The notes under the pieces are model-generated. The model made no database searches. It worked only from the letters and a program-made list of their open reading frames with translations, and was not told where the DNA came from. From positions 1 to 53,298 of the IMG/VR virus record IMGVR_UViG_3300044675_003062: a stretch of 53,298 nt of DNA; one strand, written 5' to 3'. Shown here piece by piece: positions 1-7,440 of this stretch (positions are counted from its first letter, which is position 1; each line of letters opens with the position of its first letter). The stretch is from a virus. The position numbers and the translations under genes are program-made.

Positions 1-126
1 GCTCCAGCCCTGACGGATCGGAGCGCCCGTATAGGCGACGATCCTGAATTTCTTGCCAGCCGGTGCCGAATCGCCTTCGGCTGCTTGCAGAAACTCGACG
101 CCTGAATCCAACTTGATTGCGTTCAT
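1..126 (-). CDS. capsid maturation protease-like protein, N-terminal fragment (second phage module)
   Basis: The gene starts with an ATG at 126 whose ATGA overlaps the stop of the lambda-type portal gene, and it runs off the left edge after 42 codons. The visible protein reads MNAIKLDSGVEFLQ, then a segment containing KKFRIVAYTGAPI. An early beta strand ending in AYTG followed by a small-residue turn is typical of the phage prohead proteases that sit directly downstream of portal genes. Position supports this: gpW-like, portal, protease is the classical lambda-type order. Catalytic residues lie outside the window, so the family assignment is an inference from context and about 20 residues. 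The overlap implies translational coupling to the portal. Confidence 0.5.
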   Translation of the reverse strand, partial: MNAIKLDSGVEFLQAAEGDSAPAGKKFRIVAYTGAPIRQGWS

Positions 127-1571
127 TTGTCGAATACCTCATCAGCTTGTTCAGGTGTTGAGCCGGGATAGTTGCCATCCGGCTGGAGATCGACGAACAA
201 TCCGAGTTCTTTCATCAGCGCCACTTCAGCGGCACGCTGTCGCAGTTCGACATCCCACTGCTTGCCAGCCTTGGCGTACTCACTCGCCAGCGTCGTCGTG
301 TGCGTTCGCAGGCGTGTCTCTGCGGCGTTGGCTTCCTTTGCGGGATCGACGTGTTCCTTGCCGTCCCACTGCCACGACCAATCCCACTCTGAGAACGGCG
401 GGATGCCTTCGGGCAGAACACCGGCAAGCGTGGCTTCGTTGACCCATGCGGCAAGCACACGGTCGAGCATCACTCGCTCAAGATCGTCACGCATGACGCG
501 GCGATGAGCCTCGACCGTTTGACCGTCAAGCCGGGCTGACGAGTAGTTGTAGTCCTCGCTCGACAGCCGGGCGACGTTGCCAGGGCACTGCAAGCAGCGG
601 GCAATCTCGTTCAAGACTTCCTTCTTGAACTCGCGGTACGTGCTCGTCGGCTGCTCGGCCTTCAACTGCTCAAACGTCCAACCGTCTGGCAGCGTGACCA
701 TCGTTCTTTTTTCGATGGGCATCTCGGCAAACGCTTCGACTTCGTCCACCTCGGCGGCAGGCGAGTTCGTCCGCAGGAAGCCAGCAAAGTCGGCTGCACT
801 CTCAGCCGCAGCAATCACCGCTTCGGTGTACCGCCGCAGTTGTGCGAACAGCTTCAAAGCCGGTGCCACTTCCGGCAGGCCACGGTGTTGACCAGGCCGA
901 ATGGGCCGGAACCAGTGAATCATCTGGGCAGCAGGCACGCGCTGAAATTGCAGAGTGTTGACGCGGAAATTACTGCCAGGATGGAAGTTCAAAACTTGAT
1001 AGGCGACGACGTTGCCGACAGCGTCAAACTCCATGCCGTCAACCGTCGAGCCGTCAGGCGTAATCGTCTCGCTCATGAGTTCCGTAGGCGTGGCGACCAT
1101 CTCGGCTTCGACAAGCCGCAGGTCAAGCTGCACGCCCGGCAGGCGAGGGTTGGAAATCATCAGCGCGAACGCTTCGCCGTCCACGACGAGAGCCTCACGC
1201 ATCGTCCGCAGCTTCGCCGGCAAGTCGATCTGCCAGCCCCAATCGAAGAACGCACGCTCCACCAAGCGGGACGACTCGTCGTCGCCAAACTGCAACTGAA
1301 GGCGTGGACCCGTGCCAACTAGGTCGTTGGCAAGCGTTGCCGACATGCCAGCCAGATAGCTGTTGCTGGTCCGCTCGTAGCGAGCACGGTTCCGCATTGT
1401 GCGGCGTGCCATAGGCGAGAGCGACGCATCAGCCGAGAAGGCGTCGGCGTTCTGCCAGTGGCGGTAATCGTCGCCCCGCTCGGCAGCATCAAACTTGGCA
1501 CGGACACGCACTGGCACCGCCGCAGGCTGCGGCCTGTTCCCACGCGAAAACAGGTTGCCAAGCAGTCCCAC
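123..1571 (-). CDS. phage portal protein, lambda (gpB) family
   Basis: A 482-residue portal protein, which would form the dodecameric ring at the capsid vertex through which DNA is packaged and ejected. The N-terminal region with RARYERTSNSYLAGM and a following NDLVGTG is a lambda-family portal hallmark, as are the central P-R-GQ-RG-PEVAPAL segment and the adjacent alanine-rich helix. Length fits the family (about 480-550). The start is GTG at 1571, directly after the TAA of the upstream gpW-like gene, with a purine-rich stretch as ribosome site. This is a different portal family from the HK97-type portal at 36396..37889, so two unrelated head modules are present in the window. Confidence 0.88.
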   Translation of the reverse strand: MGLLGNLFSRGNRPQPAAVPVRVRAKFDAAERGDDYRHWQNADAFSADASLSPMARRTMRNRARYERTSNSYLAGMSATLANDLVGTGPRLQLQFGDDESSRLVERAFFDWGWQIDLPAKLRTMREALVVDGEAFALMISNPRLPGVQLDLRLVEAEMVATPTELMSETITPDGSTVDGMEFDAVGNVVAYQVLNFHPGSNFRVNTLQFQRVPAAQMIHWFRPIRPGQHRGLPEVAPALKLFAQLRRYTEAVIAAAESAADFAGFLRTNSPAAEVDEVEAFAEMPIEKRTMVTLPDGWTFEQLKAEQPTSTYREFKKEVLNEIARCLQCPGNVARLSSEDYNYSSARLDGQTVEAHRRVMRDDLERVMLDRVLAAWVNEATLAGVLPEGIPPFSEWDWSWQWDGKEHVDPAKEANAAETRLRTHTTTLASEYAKAGKQWDVELRQRAAEVALMKELGLFVDLQPDGNYPGSTPEQADEVFDK

Positions 1572-1805
1572 TTAGATCGTCCCCGGAGGGATCAGCTTGT
1601 TGAACCGCAGTCCACGCCGCGTATTGCTGACGGTGCCCGTGGCGGCGTTCTTGCCAGCCAGGTACTTGTCAGCCTCAATCATTGAGGCGACATCCTGTGC
1701 CTCAACTTCGCCGGCGTCGGTACGCACCCTCTTCGGGCCGGATGCAACATCAGCGATCTTGTCGCGCAGTTCGTCGCTCATGCGAGCAACGCTACGGGAG
1801 ATCAC
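1572..1805 (-). CDS. gpW-like head-completion candidate
   Basis: A small protein of 77 residues, mostly predicted helix followed by a basic and glycine-rich tail ending in KLIPPGTI. Its size and its position immediately upstream of a lambda-type portal match the gpW/head-tail joining slot in lambda-like phages, but the sequence itself is not a clear match. Start is uncertain: GTG at 1805 or ATG at 1781 (MSDELRDK), neither with a strong Shine-Dalgarno sequence. It could also be an unrelated small structural or DNA-binding protein. Confidence 0.5.
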   Translation of the reverse strand: MISRSVARMSDELRDKIADVASGPKRVRTDAGEVEAQDVASMIEADKYLAGKNAATGTVSNTRRGLRFNKLIPPGTI

Positions 1806-1829
1806 CCGCGAATCAGACCGGGTATGCCG

Positions 1830-2246
1830 TCAGACTTCCGCCCAATCCGCACCGCGACGCTCGAAGAGAACGACGTCGGTAAAGCCACGCTTGCGGGCTA
1901 TGCCTGCGGTGAACGGCGAGAACACGGCAAGCGGCTTGTCAGCGATGAGCACGCCCACGGACAACAGGAACGACGTGAGCGTTGTCGCCTTGCCAGTGTT
2001 GCGGTAGCGTTCCTCGACGTACTGCTCAAGAGTCTGCATCCCACGCCAGACGTGCGAGCACGCCCAGGCGATCATGGCACCGTCAGCGTGCCACACGGCG
2101 ACCGGCGTGCAGCTGCTTGCGTCACCCTCAAGCACCTGGGCAACCTCAAGCTGAAACTCGCTGCCCTGCTTCGTCAGCCGCGAGCGGATGGCAAGCATGT
2201 CCCGAGGCTCTAGACCGTCGATGGTTGCGAGGGTGATTTGATTCAT
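1830..2246 (-). CDS. putative GNAT-fold acetyltransferase-like protein
   Basis: 138 residues from ATG 2246, two bases after the TGA of the PP-loop gene, with GGGAACTGAA as ribosome site. The order of elements resembles a compact GNAT: a strand followed by WACSHVWRGMQTLEQYV, a turn RNTGKATTL in the place of the acetyl-CoA loop, a hydrophobic helix, then a strand and ARKRGFTDVVLF, which looks like the usual C-terminal 'YEKxGF' segment. The canonical Q/R-x-x-G-x-G/A loop is only partly kept (NTGKA), so enzymatic activity is uncertain. It lies between the PP-loop gene and the second phage's head genes. It could be an inactive GNAT-fold structural protein. Confidence 0.45.
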   Translation of the reverse strand: MNQITLATIDGLEPRDMLAIRSRLTKQGSEFQLEVAQVLEGDASSCTPVAVWHADGAMIAWACSHVWRGMQTLEQYVEERYRNTGKATTLTSFLLSVGVLIADKPLAVFSPFTAGIARKRGFTDVVLFERRGADWAEV

Positions 2247-2247
2247 T

Positions 2248-3114
2248 TCAGTTCCCGCAGTAGCCTTCGCACTCGTCCTGAAATCCGCTGAACAAGTGCC
2301 GCTGCCCACTCTTCTCGTCGGCTGGCCGCAGGTCTACTTGGTCAAGCGGGACGCACGCCTTGTGCAGATACCGATGAGAGTCCGGCCCTGTTCCAGTGCG
2401 GCACACCTTGTCGATATGCACGGCACGATCCCAGCCTGCGGAATCTTCATCCCGCAGACGCCTCCACTCAGCGTCAGACTTGAACGGGCAAAACACGCAC
2501 GCAGACCGTGGCACTTCGTAAGGCAGTCGCGCCTTGAGGTATGCAACGCATTCAGAGCGTGTCATCTCCATTTCCCAAAGCGGGAAGTGAACTCGCCAAT
2601 TTGATGGCTTGGCAAGAAACCGTTGCCTGACGCGAATCACCCGCTTCGGTTCGTCGTAAGACAGGCCCATGTACTGATGAACGATGGTTTCCTTGGGAAG
2701 CGGCCTGCCGAACTGCCCTCCGCACAGTTCTCTGATGAGACGCTCTATCGGCTTGACCTTGAAGTCTGCCGTGCATTGCCGCTGAATGATTCCCTTGTCT
2801 CCGGTCTGCGGGTTGAGCGTGTAGGCAGGGATGGAAATAAAGTGCCCGCCGTCCGTTCGCTTGTTGCCGTTCACGTCGCTTCCACGTTCCAAGGCGTCTC
2901 CGAGCCTGCCTGCCGTCGTGACGATTATCGGCGGGCCGCCAAGCGTCTTGAGGTACTCAAGGTGCTTGTAGACTTCCTCTGGCTCTTCTTGAACGTCGGC
3001 GAAGATGGCCGCGTCAAACTTCGGCACCTCTGGCTCGTCGCCGTCGATGCTCATCAGGTACAGCGCCGTGGACTGAACGCCAGCACCGAGGTTAAGGAAA
3101 TGATGCTCAGGCAT
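2248..3114 (-). CDS. PP-loop ATPase, phosphoadenosine phosphosulfate reductase (PAPS reductase)-like, copy 1
   Basis: Adenine-nucleotide alpha-hydrolase-fold protein of 288 residues. The PP-loop variant LGAGVQSTAL is near the N terminus, followed by FADVQEEPEEVYKHL (the family's 'FADTGxE' region). IQRQCTADFKVKPI is the substrate-binding segment, and the C-terminal CVFCPFKS and CEGYC cysteines may carry a metal or FeS ligand. Phage members of this family are common and their substrate is generally unknown; true sulfate assimilation is unlikely here. ATG 3114 is preferred over ATG 3123 because AAGGA lies about nine bases upstream. The gene overlaps the preceding one by eight bases. From about 2317 onward it is nearly identical to the copy at 52579..53298, while the last 20 or so codons have diverged. 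Confidence 0.82.
   Translation of the reverse strand: MPEHHFLNLGAGVQSTALYLMSIDGDEPEVPKFDAAIFADVQEEPEEVYKHLEYLKTLGGPPIIVTTAGRLGDALERGSDVNGNKRTDGGHFISIPAYTLNPQTGDKGIIQRQCTADFKVKPIERLIRELCGGQFGRPLPKETIVHQYMGLSYDEPKRVIRVRQRFLAKPSNWRVHFPLWEMEMTRSECVAYLKARLPYEVPRSACVFCPFKSDAEWRRLRDEDSAGWDRAVHIDKVCRTGTGPDSHRYLHKACVPLDQVDLRPADEKSGQRHLFSGFQDECEGYCGN
2251..2967. repeat. near-identical long direct repeat, left copy
   Basis: This stretch matches 52582..53298 base for base at a constant offset of 50,331. I count about nine mismatches in the first 60 bases (the C-terminal codons of the PP-loop gene) and only two in the remaining roughly 650. The match runs to the right edge of the window, so its full length is unknown. 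The flanks on the low-coordinate side are unrelated. Confidence 0.95.
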
Positions 3115-3439
3115 TGACTGCATTCCTTGCTTTCAGATATTCCGCAATCCGTTCGCGGAGAGTGTCGTTGTGAACCGCTAGGTGCTCCAGATACTTGCGG
3201 CCATTCGGCTGCGTGTCTGCCTCGGCCAGCGTCATGCCGACGAACCGCCCGAACTTGAATCGGAACTCGGTCGTGTCACGCTGCGTGGCTGGCTCTGCTG
3301 CCAGACGCTTTGGTGCCTTGCACCATTCCATCGCCCCGCAGAAGCAGCACTCGGCAAGCACTTCGCCCCTCCGTTCGTCGATAGCGTCGTGAACCGACGC
3401 CCCGCAGCGGTCGCACGTTAGGTGGCCGTTGAGTCTCAT
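3107..3439 (-). CDS. zinc-ribbon protein with exonuclease-X-C-like (DUF3820-type) domain
   Basis: 110 residues from ATG 3439, in an ATGA overlap with the recombinase-domain gene. The N-terminal half has a four-cysteine ribbon (CDRC ... CCFC). The C-terminal half, FRFKFGRFVGMTLAEAD then YLEHLAVHNDTLRERIAEYL, matches the 'FGKYKGxxxxEVPxxYLxWL' signature found at the end of exonuclease X and in small phage DUF3820 proteins. It probably binds DNA or a replication partner. It is co-transcribed with two helicases and a primase-polymerase, which suggests a replication or recombination accessory role. No catalytic site is visible. Confidence 0.6.
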   Translation of the reverse strand: MRLNGHLTCDRCGASVHDAIDERRGEVLAECCFCGAMEWCKAPKRLAAEPATQRDTTEFRFKFGRFVGMTLAEADTQPNGRKYLEHLAVHNDTLRERIAEYLKARNAVNA

Positions 3440-3789
3440 GCCAATGCCCGCAGGATGCTTGTGAGTTTCGCTTCGCTTTCTATGGCGAACGAAGCACATT
3501 GCCGCAGGCGAATCGCGTCGTCGCGTAACGTCTCGTCTGCTGCGAACCTTGTCCACCTGTCAATCGCCTCAACGTAGATCGGGCATCCCAACCGCTTCGC
3601 GTGTTCGATTGCTAGTTCGCGCTGCGGCAGTGGCCCTCCTGACCCGCTGGCAATGTCAACGTAGACGCCAAGCACACCGGCCCTATCTGCTTTAGCACGA
3701 TGCTGACAGGTCTCGATCTGACGCACGATGCCATGCCCCCAGGATTGCGTCCGCGAACTGACCCTTGCATAAATCACACACCTTGCCAT
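3436..3789 (-). CDS. stand-alone serine recombinase (resolvase) catalytic-domain protein
   Basis: 117 residues from ATG 3789, which overlaps the helicase stop (TGATG) and has GGAGG seven bases upstream. The N terminus CVIYARVSSRTQ carries the catalytic serine region of the resolvase/invertase family, followed by QIETC (the QxxxC helix), a YVDIASG strand and AIDRWTRF, corresponding to the family's DRLxR region. Only the catalytic core is present. The helix-turn-helix DNA-binding domain and the long C-terminal domain of large serine integrases are absent, and the protein ends about 20 residues after the core. It might act with another DNA-binding partner or be a non-recombinase regulator. The integrase of this phage is the separate tyrosine enzyme. 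Confidence 0.7.
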   Translation of the reverse strand: MARCVIYARVSSRTQSWGHGIVRQIETCQHRAKADRAGVLGVYVDIASGSGGPLPQRELAIEHAKRLGCPIYVEAIDRWTRFAADETLRDDAIRLRQCASFAIESEAKLTSILRALA

Positions 3790-5435
3790 CACAGCACCTC
3801 CATGCGTGGCGCACCCTGCCGCCCCTCGTTTATCACAAATAGATTCCGCCTCGTTCGCGTCACTGCGACGTAGGCAATACGGCATTCCTCGTCGTGCTGC
3901 ACGGCGTCCTCGTCAGCCTGCTCGACGCGGCGGCTCGTCGTCGTCAGCAGTGCCACGTTGTCAGCCTCCGCACCTTTCACCGAATGAATCGTGCCGACCC
4001 GTACCTTAGGCTCCGCTGCAAGCTCCGCTCCCCACTTGTCTGCCTGCCGTCGCCACTCCGCTCCGCGGTCAACCAAGGCAACCCACTGGCCGGAAGCGAT
4101 AGCGGCTTGCAGCATCTCGGTCGCACCGACGTCCTCAAGCTCGTTCGGAAAAATCAAATCCCACGCCGCCACCGTCTCGGGTTTCTTCCAAGCCGTCTTG
4201 GTGCCGCGTGCGATGACTGTCTCCTTCTCGCGGTTCTTCTGCGGGAGCAGCTCCAACGCCCGGCTCCACTGCACGCCCGTCACCGGCTCGCCTTTCTCCA
4301 AGGCGTAGAGAGCCTGCAGGCCAAGCGACCGGGATGTTGGCCCATCTGTGCTGCTCGTCCACTTAGCGGGCTTGCCTTGCAACGCCATCTCGGAGAACAG
4401 ACGGTTGGCTTGGTAGTTCGTGCGGGCGATCAGCAGCCAGTCCTCGCGAGGGTCAACGCGGTGAATGGCGTCCTCGATGGTGCCCAGTTCCGTGATGCTG
4501 CCCGCGTGGTCTGCCGGGGCGATCTTCCGGTCGAAGTATCCGGTGTGCATTCGCCGCAAGCACTTCTCGCCTAGCTCAAGGATCGGGGCAGGGCAGCGGT
4601 AGCTCTTTGGCATCGTCCGCTTCTTGACCGCGTCCCACGCAAGGAAGCACTCGCTGGTCGATCCAGCGAAGCCGTAGATAGCCTGGAACGGGTCGCCCAC
4701 GACGTAGCACCACTTGACTGTCGGTGCCGATGTGAGCCGCTTGCACGCCGCGTCGAGCAGCGGGCTGGCATCCTGCTGCTCGTCGAAAAGCCACGCCGAT
4801 ACCTCGGGCAAGTCGCCCTCTGGCGTGCGGTGGAACACGCCCTCGGTCGGGCTGACGCCCACCCCTGCAAACCTCATGAGCATGTCGGTGAAATCCATGC
4901 GGTCATCGAGACGCTTTTTCGTCTCAAAGCGTTCGGCTATCCGAACAATCGCCGCATAGTCTGGCACCGAGTCATCGACGCGGCGTGCCCGTCGCACCAC
5001 ATCGTCCAGCGGCTGAAGCGACGAGCGGCACAGCGACCAGCAATTCAATGCCGCCGCTACGGTGGGGTCGCCGATGTAGCTCTGCCGCCCTGAGTCGTCG
5101 TCCAGTTGCGTGCCCAGCTTCACACCGAGAGCCTCCGAAAGCCACTCGATGTCGGCCTGCTTCTCAGACAGCAACGCCCCTGCGGAAACGCCGAGGCAGC
5201 GGTACGCGGTGCTGTGAACGGTGCGGAACCAGCCCCGCACAGCCAGCAGGCTTTCGTCCACGCCCCACGCCTTCGCCGCCCGCGTCACGGCCTCGGCTCT
5301 CGCTGCCCGCGTGAAGGATGCGAAGCCCAGCTTGAGCGGGTCGCCGCCCAAAGACTCCAACGCGGCTTCCATGATCCGCAGCAACTCGGTCGTCTTGCCT
5401 GTCCCGGCACCGCCGATCAGTTGGGCAATTTGCAT
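3789..5435 (-). CDS. UvrD/PcrA-like superfamily 1 DNA helicase
   Basis: 548 residues, with the Walker A motif almost at the N terminus (GGAGTGKT, residues 8-15). The Q-rich segment and FASFTRAAR (motif Ia) follow, then LFDEQQDAS (motif II, DEQQD), VVGDPFQAIYGF (motif III), SYRCP (motif IV), VRVGTIHSVKGAEAD (motif V) and AYVAVTRTRRNL (motif VI). It is shorter than full UvrD because the 1B/2B insertions are reduced, as is usual for phage forms. It likely unwinds DNA during replication or recombination. ATG 5435 is the only sensible start because the Walker motif begins at once. It has no Shine-Dalgarno sequence and directly follows CCCTATAAT at the end of intergenic element A, which is unusual. 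Confidence 0.88.
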   Translation of the reverse strand: MQIAQLIGGAGTGKTTELLRIMEAALESLGGDPLKLGFASFTRAARAEAVTRAAKAWGVDESLLAVRGWFRTVHSTAYRCLGVSAGALLSEKQADIEWLSEALGVKLGTQLDDDSGRQSYIGDPTVAAALNCWSLCRSSLQPLDDVVRRARRVDDSVPDYAAIVRIAERFETKKRLDDRMDFTDMLMRFAGVGVSPTEGVFHRTPEGDLPEVSAWLFDEQQDASPLLDAACKRLTSAPTVKWCYVVGDPFQAIYGFAGSTSECFLAWDAVKKRTMPKSYRCPAPILELGEKCLRRMHTGYFDRKIAPADHAGSITELGTIEDAIHRVDPREDWLLIARTNYQANRLFSEMALQGKPAKWTSSTDGPTSRSLGLQALYALEKGEPVTGVQWSRALELLPQKNREKETVIARGTKTAWKKPETVAAWDLIFPNELEDVGATEMLQAAIASGQWVALVDRGAEWRRQADKWGAELAAEPKVRVGTIHSVKGAEADNVALLTTTSRRVEQADEDAVQHDEECRIAYVAVTRTRRNLFVINEGRQGAPRMEVL

Positions 5436-5651
5436 ATTATAGGGAGCCTTTTTTGAAGGTGCCGAACACAAAAAGGCGGGCCGACCCCCTGCCTTCGAAG
5501 GAACCAGATCGTATAAAACCATTCTCCAGCGGTTTTTCTCGGCAGCGTTTGCCCTTTGTTTCGTAGAGCGAAACGCTCCTTGCCGAGAAAACCGACCTCT
5601 TGCGAACCTCAAACGGGCACACTGTTTTTCGCCTATATAACAGGGAGGATT
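5436..5651 (-). ncRNA. intergenic element A: structured leader with terminator (homologous to B and C)
   Basis: A 216-base gap between the primase-polymerase stop and the helicase start. Read on the minus strand it begins with a hairpin (plus coordinates 5622..5643) whose loop contains ATATAGGCGAA. A conserved box TTTGAGGTTCGCAAG follows (5599..5613), then a 13-14 bp hairpin GGTTTTCTCGGCA / TGCCGAGAAAAACC (5531..5593), a terminator (5470..5493) and CCCTATAAT abutting the helicase ATG. The same order occurs in element B, and the 3' half in element C. Open frames cross it but resemble no known protein. It may be a regulatory RNA leader, a small RNA, or an operon-boundary module; the function is not known. 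Confidence 0.45.
5470..5493 (-). terminator. Rho-independent terminator in element A
   Basis: On the minus strand GGC(A)GGG pairs with CCCGCC with one bulged A, followed at once by TTTTTG. It lies downstream of the primase-polymerase gene and upstream of the helicase, so it would separate two transcription units or attenuate read-through. Confidence 0.6.
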
Positions 5652-7358
5652 TCAAGCCCGGTCGGACTCGTTCGCCAGACGGTCGAGGGCAGCGAACTCT
5701 GCCTTGCCCCAGACGACGTAGCTTTTCCGCGTTCCGCCGAGGTGCCGGAACTCGGAATGCGTGAAGTCTTTGACCTCGTCGCCAACCAAAGAGAGCAGCC
5801 GCCGCTTGAATGCCAGCCGCTCGCCCTCGTTGACCCTGTGCTGCCGTTCGATGTCCTCCCAGACTTTCCCCCACGCGAACCACAGCGTGCCGTCCTGACG
5901 CCACGCAGCGCGTCCTGTGGGGTCTGGGATGTCATCGTCGCTCGGCTGGGAAGCCTGGGCCAGCCGGTCATAGAGCCAACCGGCCAGAAGCACATACCGC
6001 AGGCTAGATGCTCCCGGCCATTCGTGCGTCACGTCGTCCAGCAGCTTGGCCTTCACGCCCCGTGCCGTCCGCTTCTTGGGGTTCTGGCTGCTCTTGTTGT
6101 CCTGCACTTTGTAGCCGCCGTCCCAGATTCGTTTCCAGCGGGCTGGCTCGTCGTCGAGCATGACTACCCCGGTCGCGGCCAGCACCGCCGCCGCCACCTT
6201 GGCTGCGGAGCGGTATTGGTCAACCGTCAGCGAGACGTTCCCGGTGCCGCTCGGCGTCCACTTCTTCCAAGCAGGAACGTGCAGCCGGTACTCAAGCGGG
6301 TCGCTGTGGACAACGGTGAGTTGCCATTCGCCCGGCCCCCACTCGGGATCGGAGTCGGAGTCTGGCACCAGCGGGGCGAAGCTCAAACCGATCTCGGTGA
6401 ACACCTTGGTGGCAGACGGTGCCTTGCTCGCCTTCTTGGCCTCGGCCACCGCCTGCGGCTGCTCGTCTGCCTGCTGGATGGCTGCGGCTTGATCCATGCC
6501 GCTGGCCCGCGTCTTGCGGACGAACGAAATGGCCGAGCGGAAGATCGCCACCACCTCGTCGTCAGCCATCGGCGGCTTGCACTGCAGAGTGTTGACCATC
6601 CTGACCTTCACCAAGAGGTCTTGCTGCTCTAGCTCGTCGTCGAGGTTCGGGCCGCTGCGGAACGCTTCGCGGATAGCAAACCGCCGCACCTCTTCGTTCC
6701 GCTCGCCAGACTTCACCGGCTGCTGGAGAACCAGCCGCGACGGCTTCCGCCCCGTGCCGACTCGCTGCCCGGTGCCGTCGTCGTTCCAGAGCAGATTGAC
6801 CAGCCGCTCGGGGAGAGGCTGTAGCTCCACGTCCTCGGGTGTCATGCCCGGCACCCACTCGTATAGCTTGCCCGTGTGGTGCGTGCTGGGCGGGATGACC
6901 GACTGCGCCGCGTTGCCGCCGTTGCCGATCCGCACCTCGATGCCCAGCACCTTTCGCACCGCGACGGCTGGCAGTTCTTCCGACCAGCGGAACAGCCGGT
7001 GCGGCCCGCGTCCTGCGGTGTAGGTTGGCGTCCAGATTTCTCCCAGCCCCAAGTCGTTCCACGCCTTGATCGCTTCAGGCCCGTCAAGCTCAACGTCAAC
7101 GACGCCGCTTCGCGGGCCAAGTAGCAGGCCGATATTGAGGGGCTTGCCAGCGTCGAACCACGACAGCACCTCGTCCTCGTCGCTCGTCGTGCGTAGCTGC
7201 CACTGATCGCCGACCGGGTGCTTACCCGGTGTCGCACAGTCGCGGCCCTTCCAGCAAGTGCAGACAGCCGGTTCGCTGACACCCCATAGCTTGACGATCT
7301 GCCAGCCGCGCGAGGCATACGCCGCAGCCAGTTGTCCAATACCTGTAGCCATTGCCAT
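5652..7358 (-). CDS. bifunctional primase-polymerase (Prim-Pol) protein
   Basis: 568 residues. The N-terminal AEP-type Prim-Pol domain shows WQIVKLWG, a cysteine cluster ending in GKHPVGD (about residues 28-50), the acidic catalytic strand VVDVELDG, GRGPHRLFRW and the late SVIPPSTHHTGKLYEW motif. A helical PriCT-like segment follows (NEEVRRFAIREAF ... VNTLQCKPPMADDEVVAIFRS). The remaining C-terminal 220 residues have no helicase motifs and are not recognised. It would synthesise primers for phage replication. The start chosen is ATG 7358 with GGAGG four bases away; ATG 7352 is an alternative. A strong terminator lies just upstream, so the gene must be read from its own promoter or by read-through. 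Confidence 0.85.
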   Translation of the reverse strand: MAMATGIGQLAAAYASRGWQIVKLWGVSEPAVCTCWKGRDCATPGKHPVGDQWQLRTTSDEDEVLSWFDAGKPLNIGLLLGPRSGVVDVELDGPEAIKAWNDLGLGEIWTPTYTAGRGPHRLFRWSEELPAVAVRKVLGIEVRIGNGGNAAQSVIPPSTHHTGKLYEWVPGMTPEDVELQPLPERLVNLLWNDDGTGQRVGTGRKPSRLVLQQPVKSGERNEEVRRFAIREAFRSGPNLDDELEQQDLLVKVRMVNTLQCKPPMADDEVVAIFRSAISFVRKTRASGMDQAAAIQQADEQPQAVAEAKKASKAPSATKVFTEIGLSFAPLVPDSDSDPEWGPGEWQLTVVHSDPLEYRLHVPAWKKWTPSGTGNVSLTVDQYRSAAKVAAAVLAATGVVMLDDEPARWKRIWDGGYKVQDNKSSQNPKKRTARGVKAKLLDDVTHEWPGASSLRYVLLAGWLYDRLAQASQPSDDDIPDPTGRAAWRQDGTLWFAWGKVWEDIERQHRVNEGERLAFKRRLLSLVGDEVKDFTHSEFRHLGGTRKSYVVWGKAEFAALDRLANESDRA

Positions 7359-7377
7359 CAGTCCTCCGTGTGCGGTG

Positions 7378-7420
7378 AAAAGAAAAGCCGGGGCGGTATG
7401 GTTCCACCGCACCGCCCCGG
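7378..7420 (-). terminator. Rho-independent terminator after the 7441..8214 gene
   Basis: Perfect 10-bp inverted repeat CCGGGGCGGT / ACCGCCCCGG (7388..7397 with 7411..7420), followed on the minus strand by CTTTTCTTTT. It ends the transcription unit that contains the SNF2-type helicase. Confidence 0.85.
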
Positions 7421-7440
7421 CGAAGAGCATCCCTGCCGTA

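Noticed and set aside
5432-5443. TATAAT before the helicase ATG taken as a -10 promoter box for that gene
   Set aside because: The transcript would begin inside the coding sequence and lose the only start before the Walker motif.
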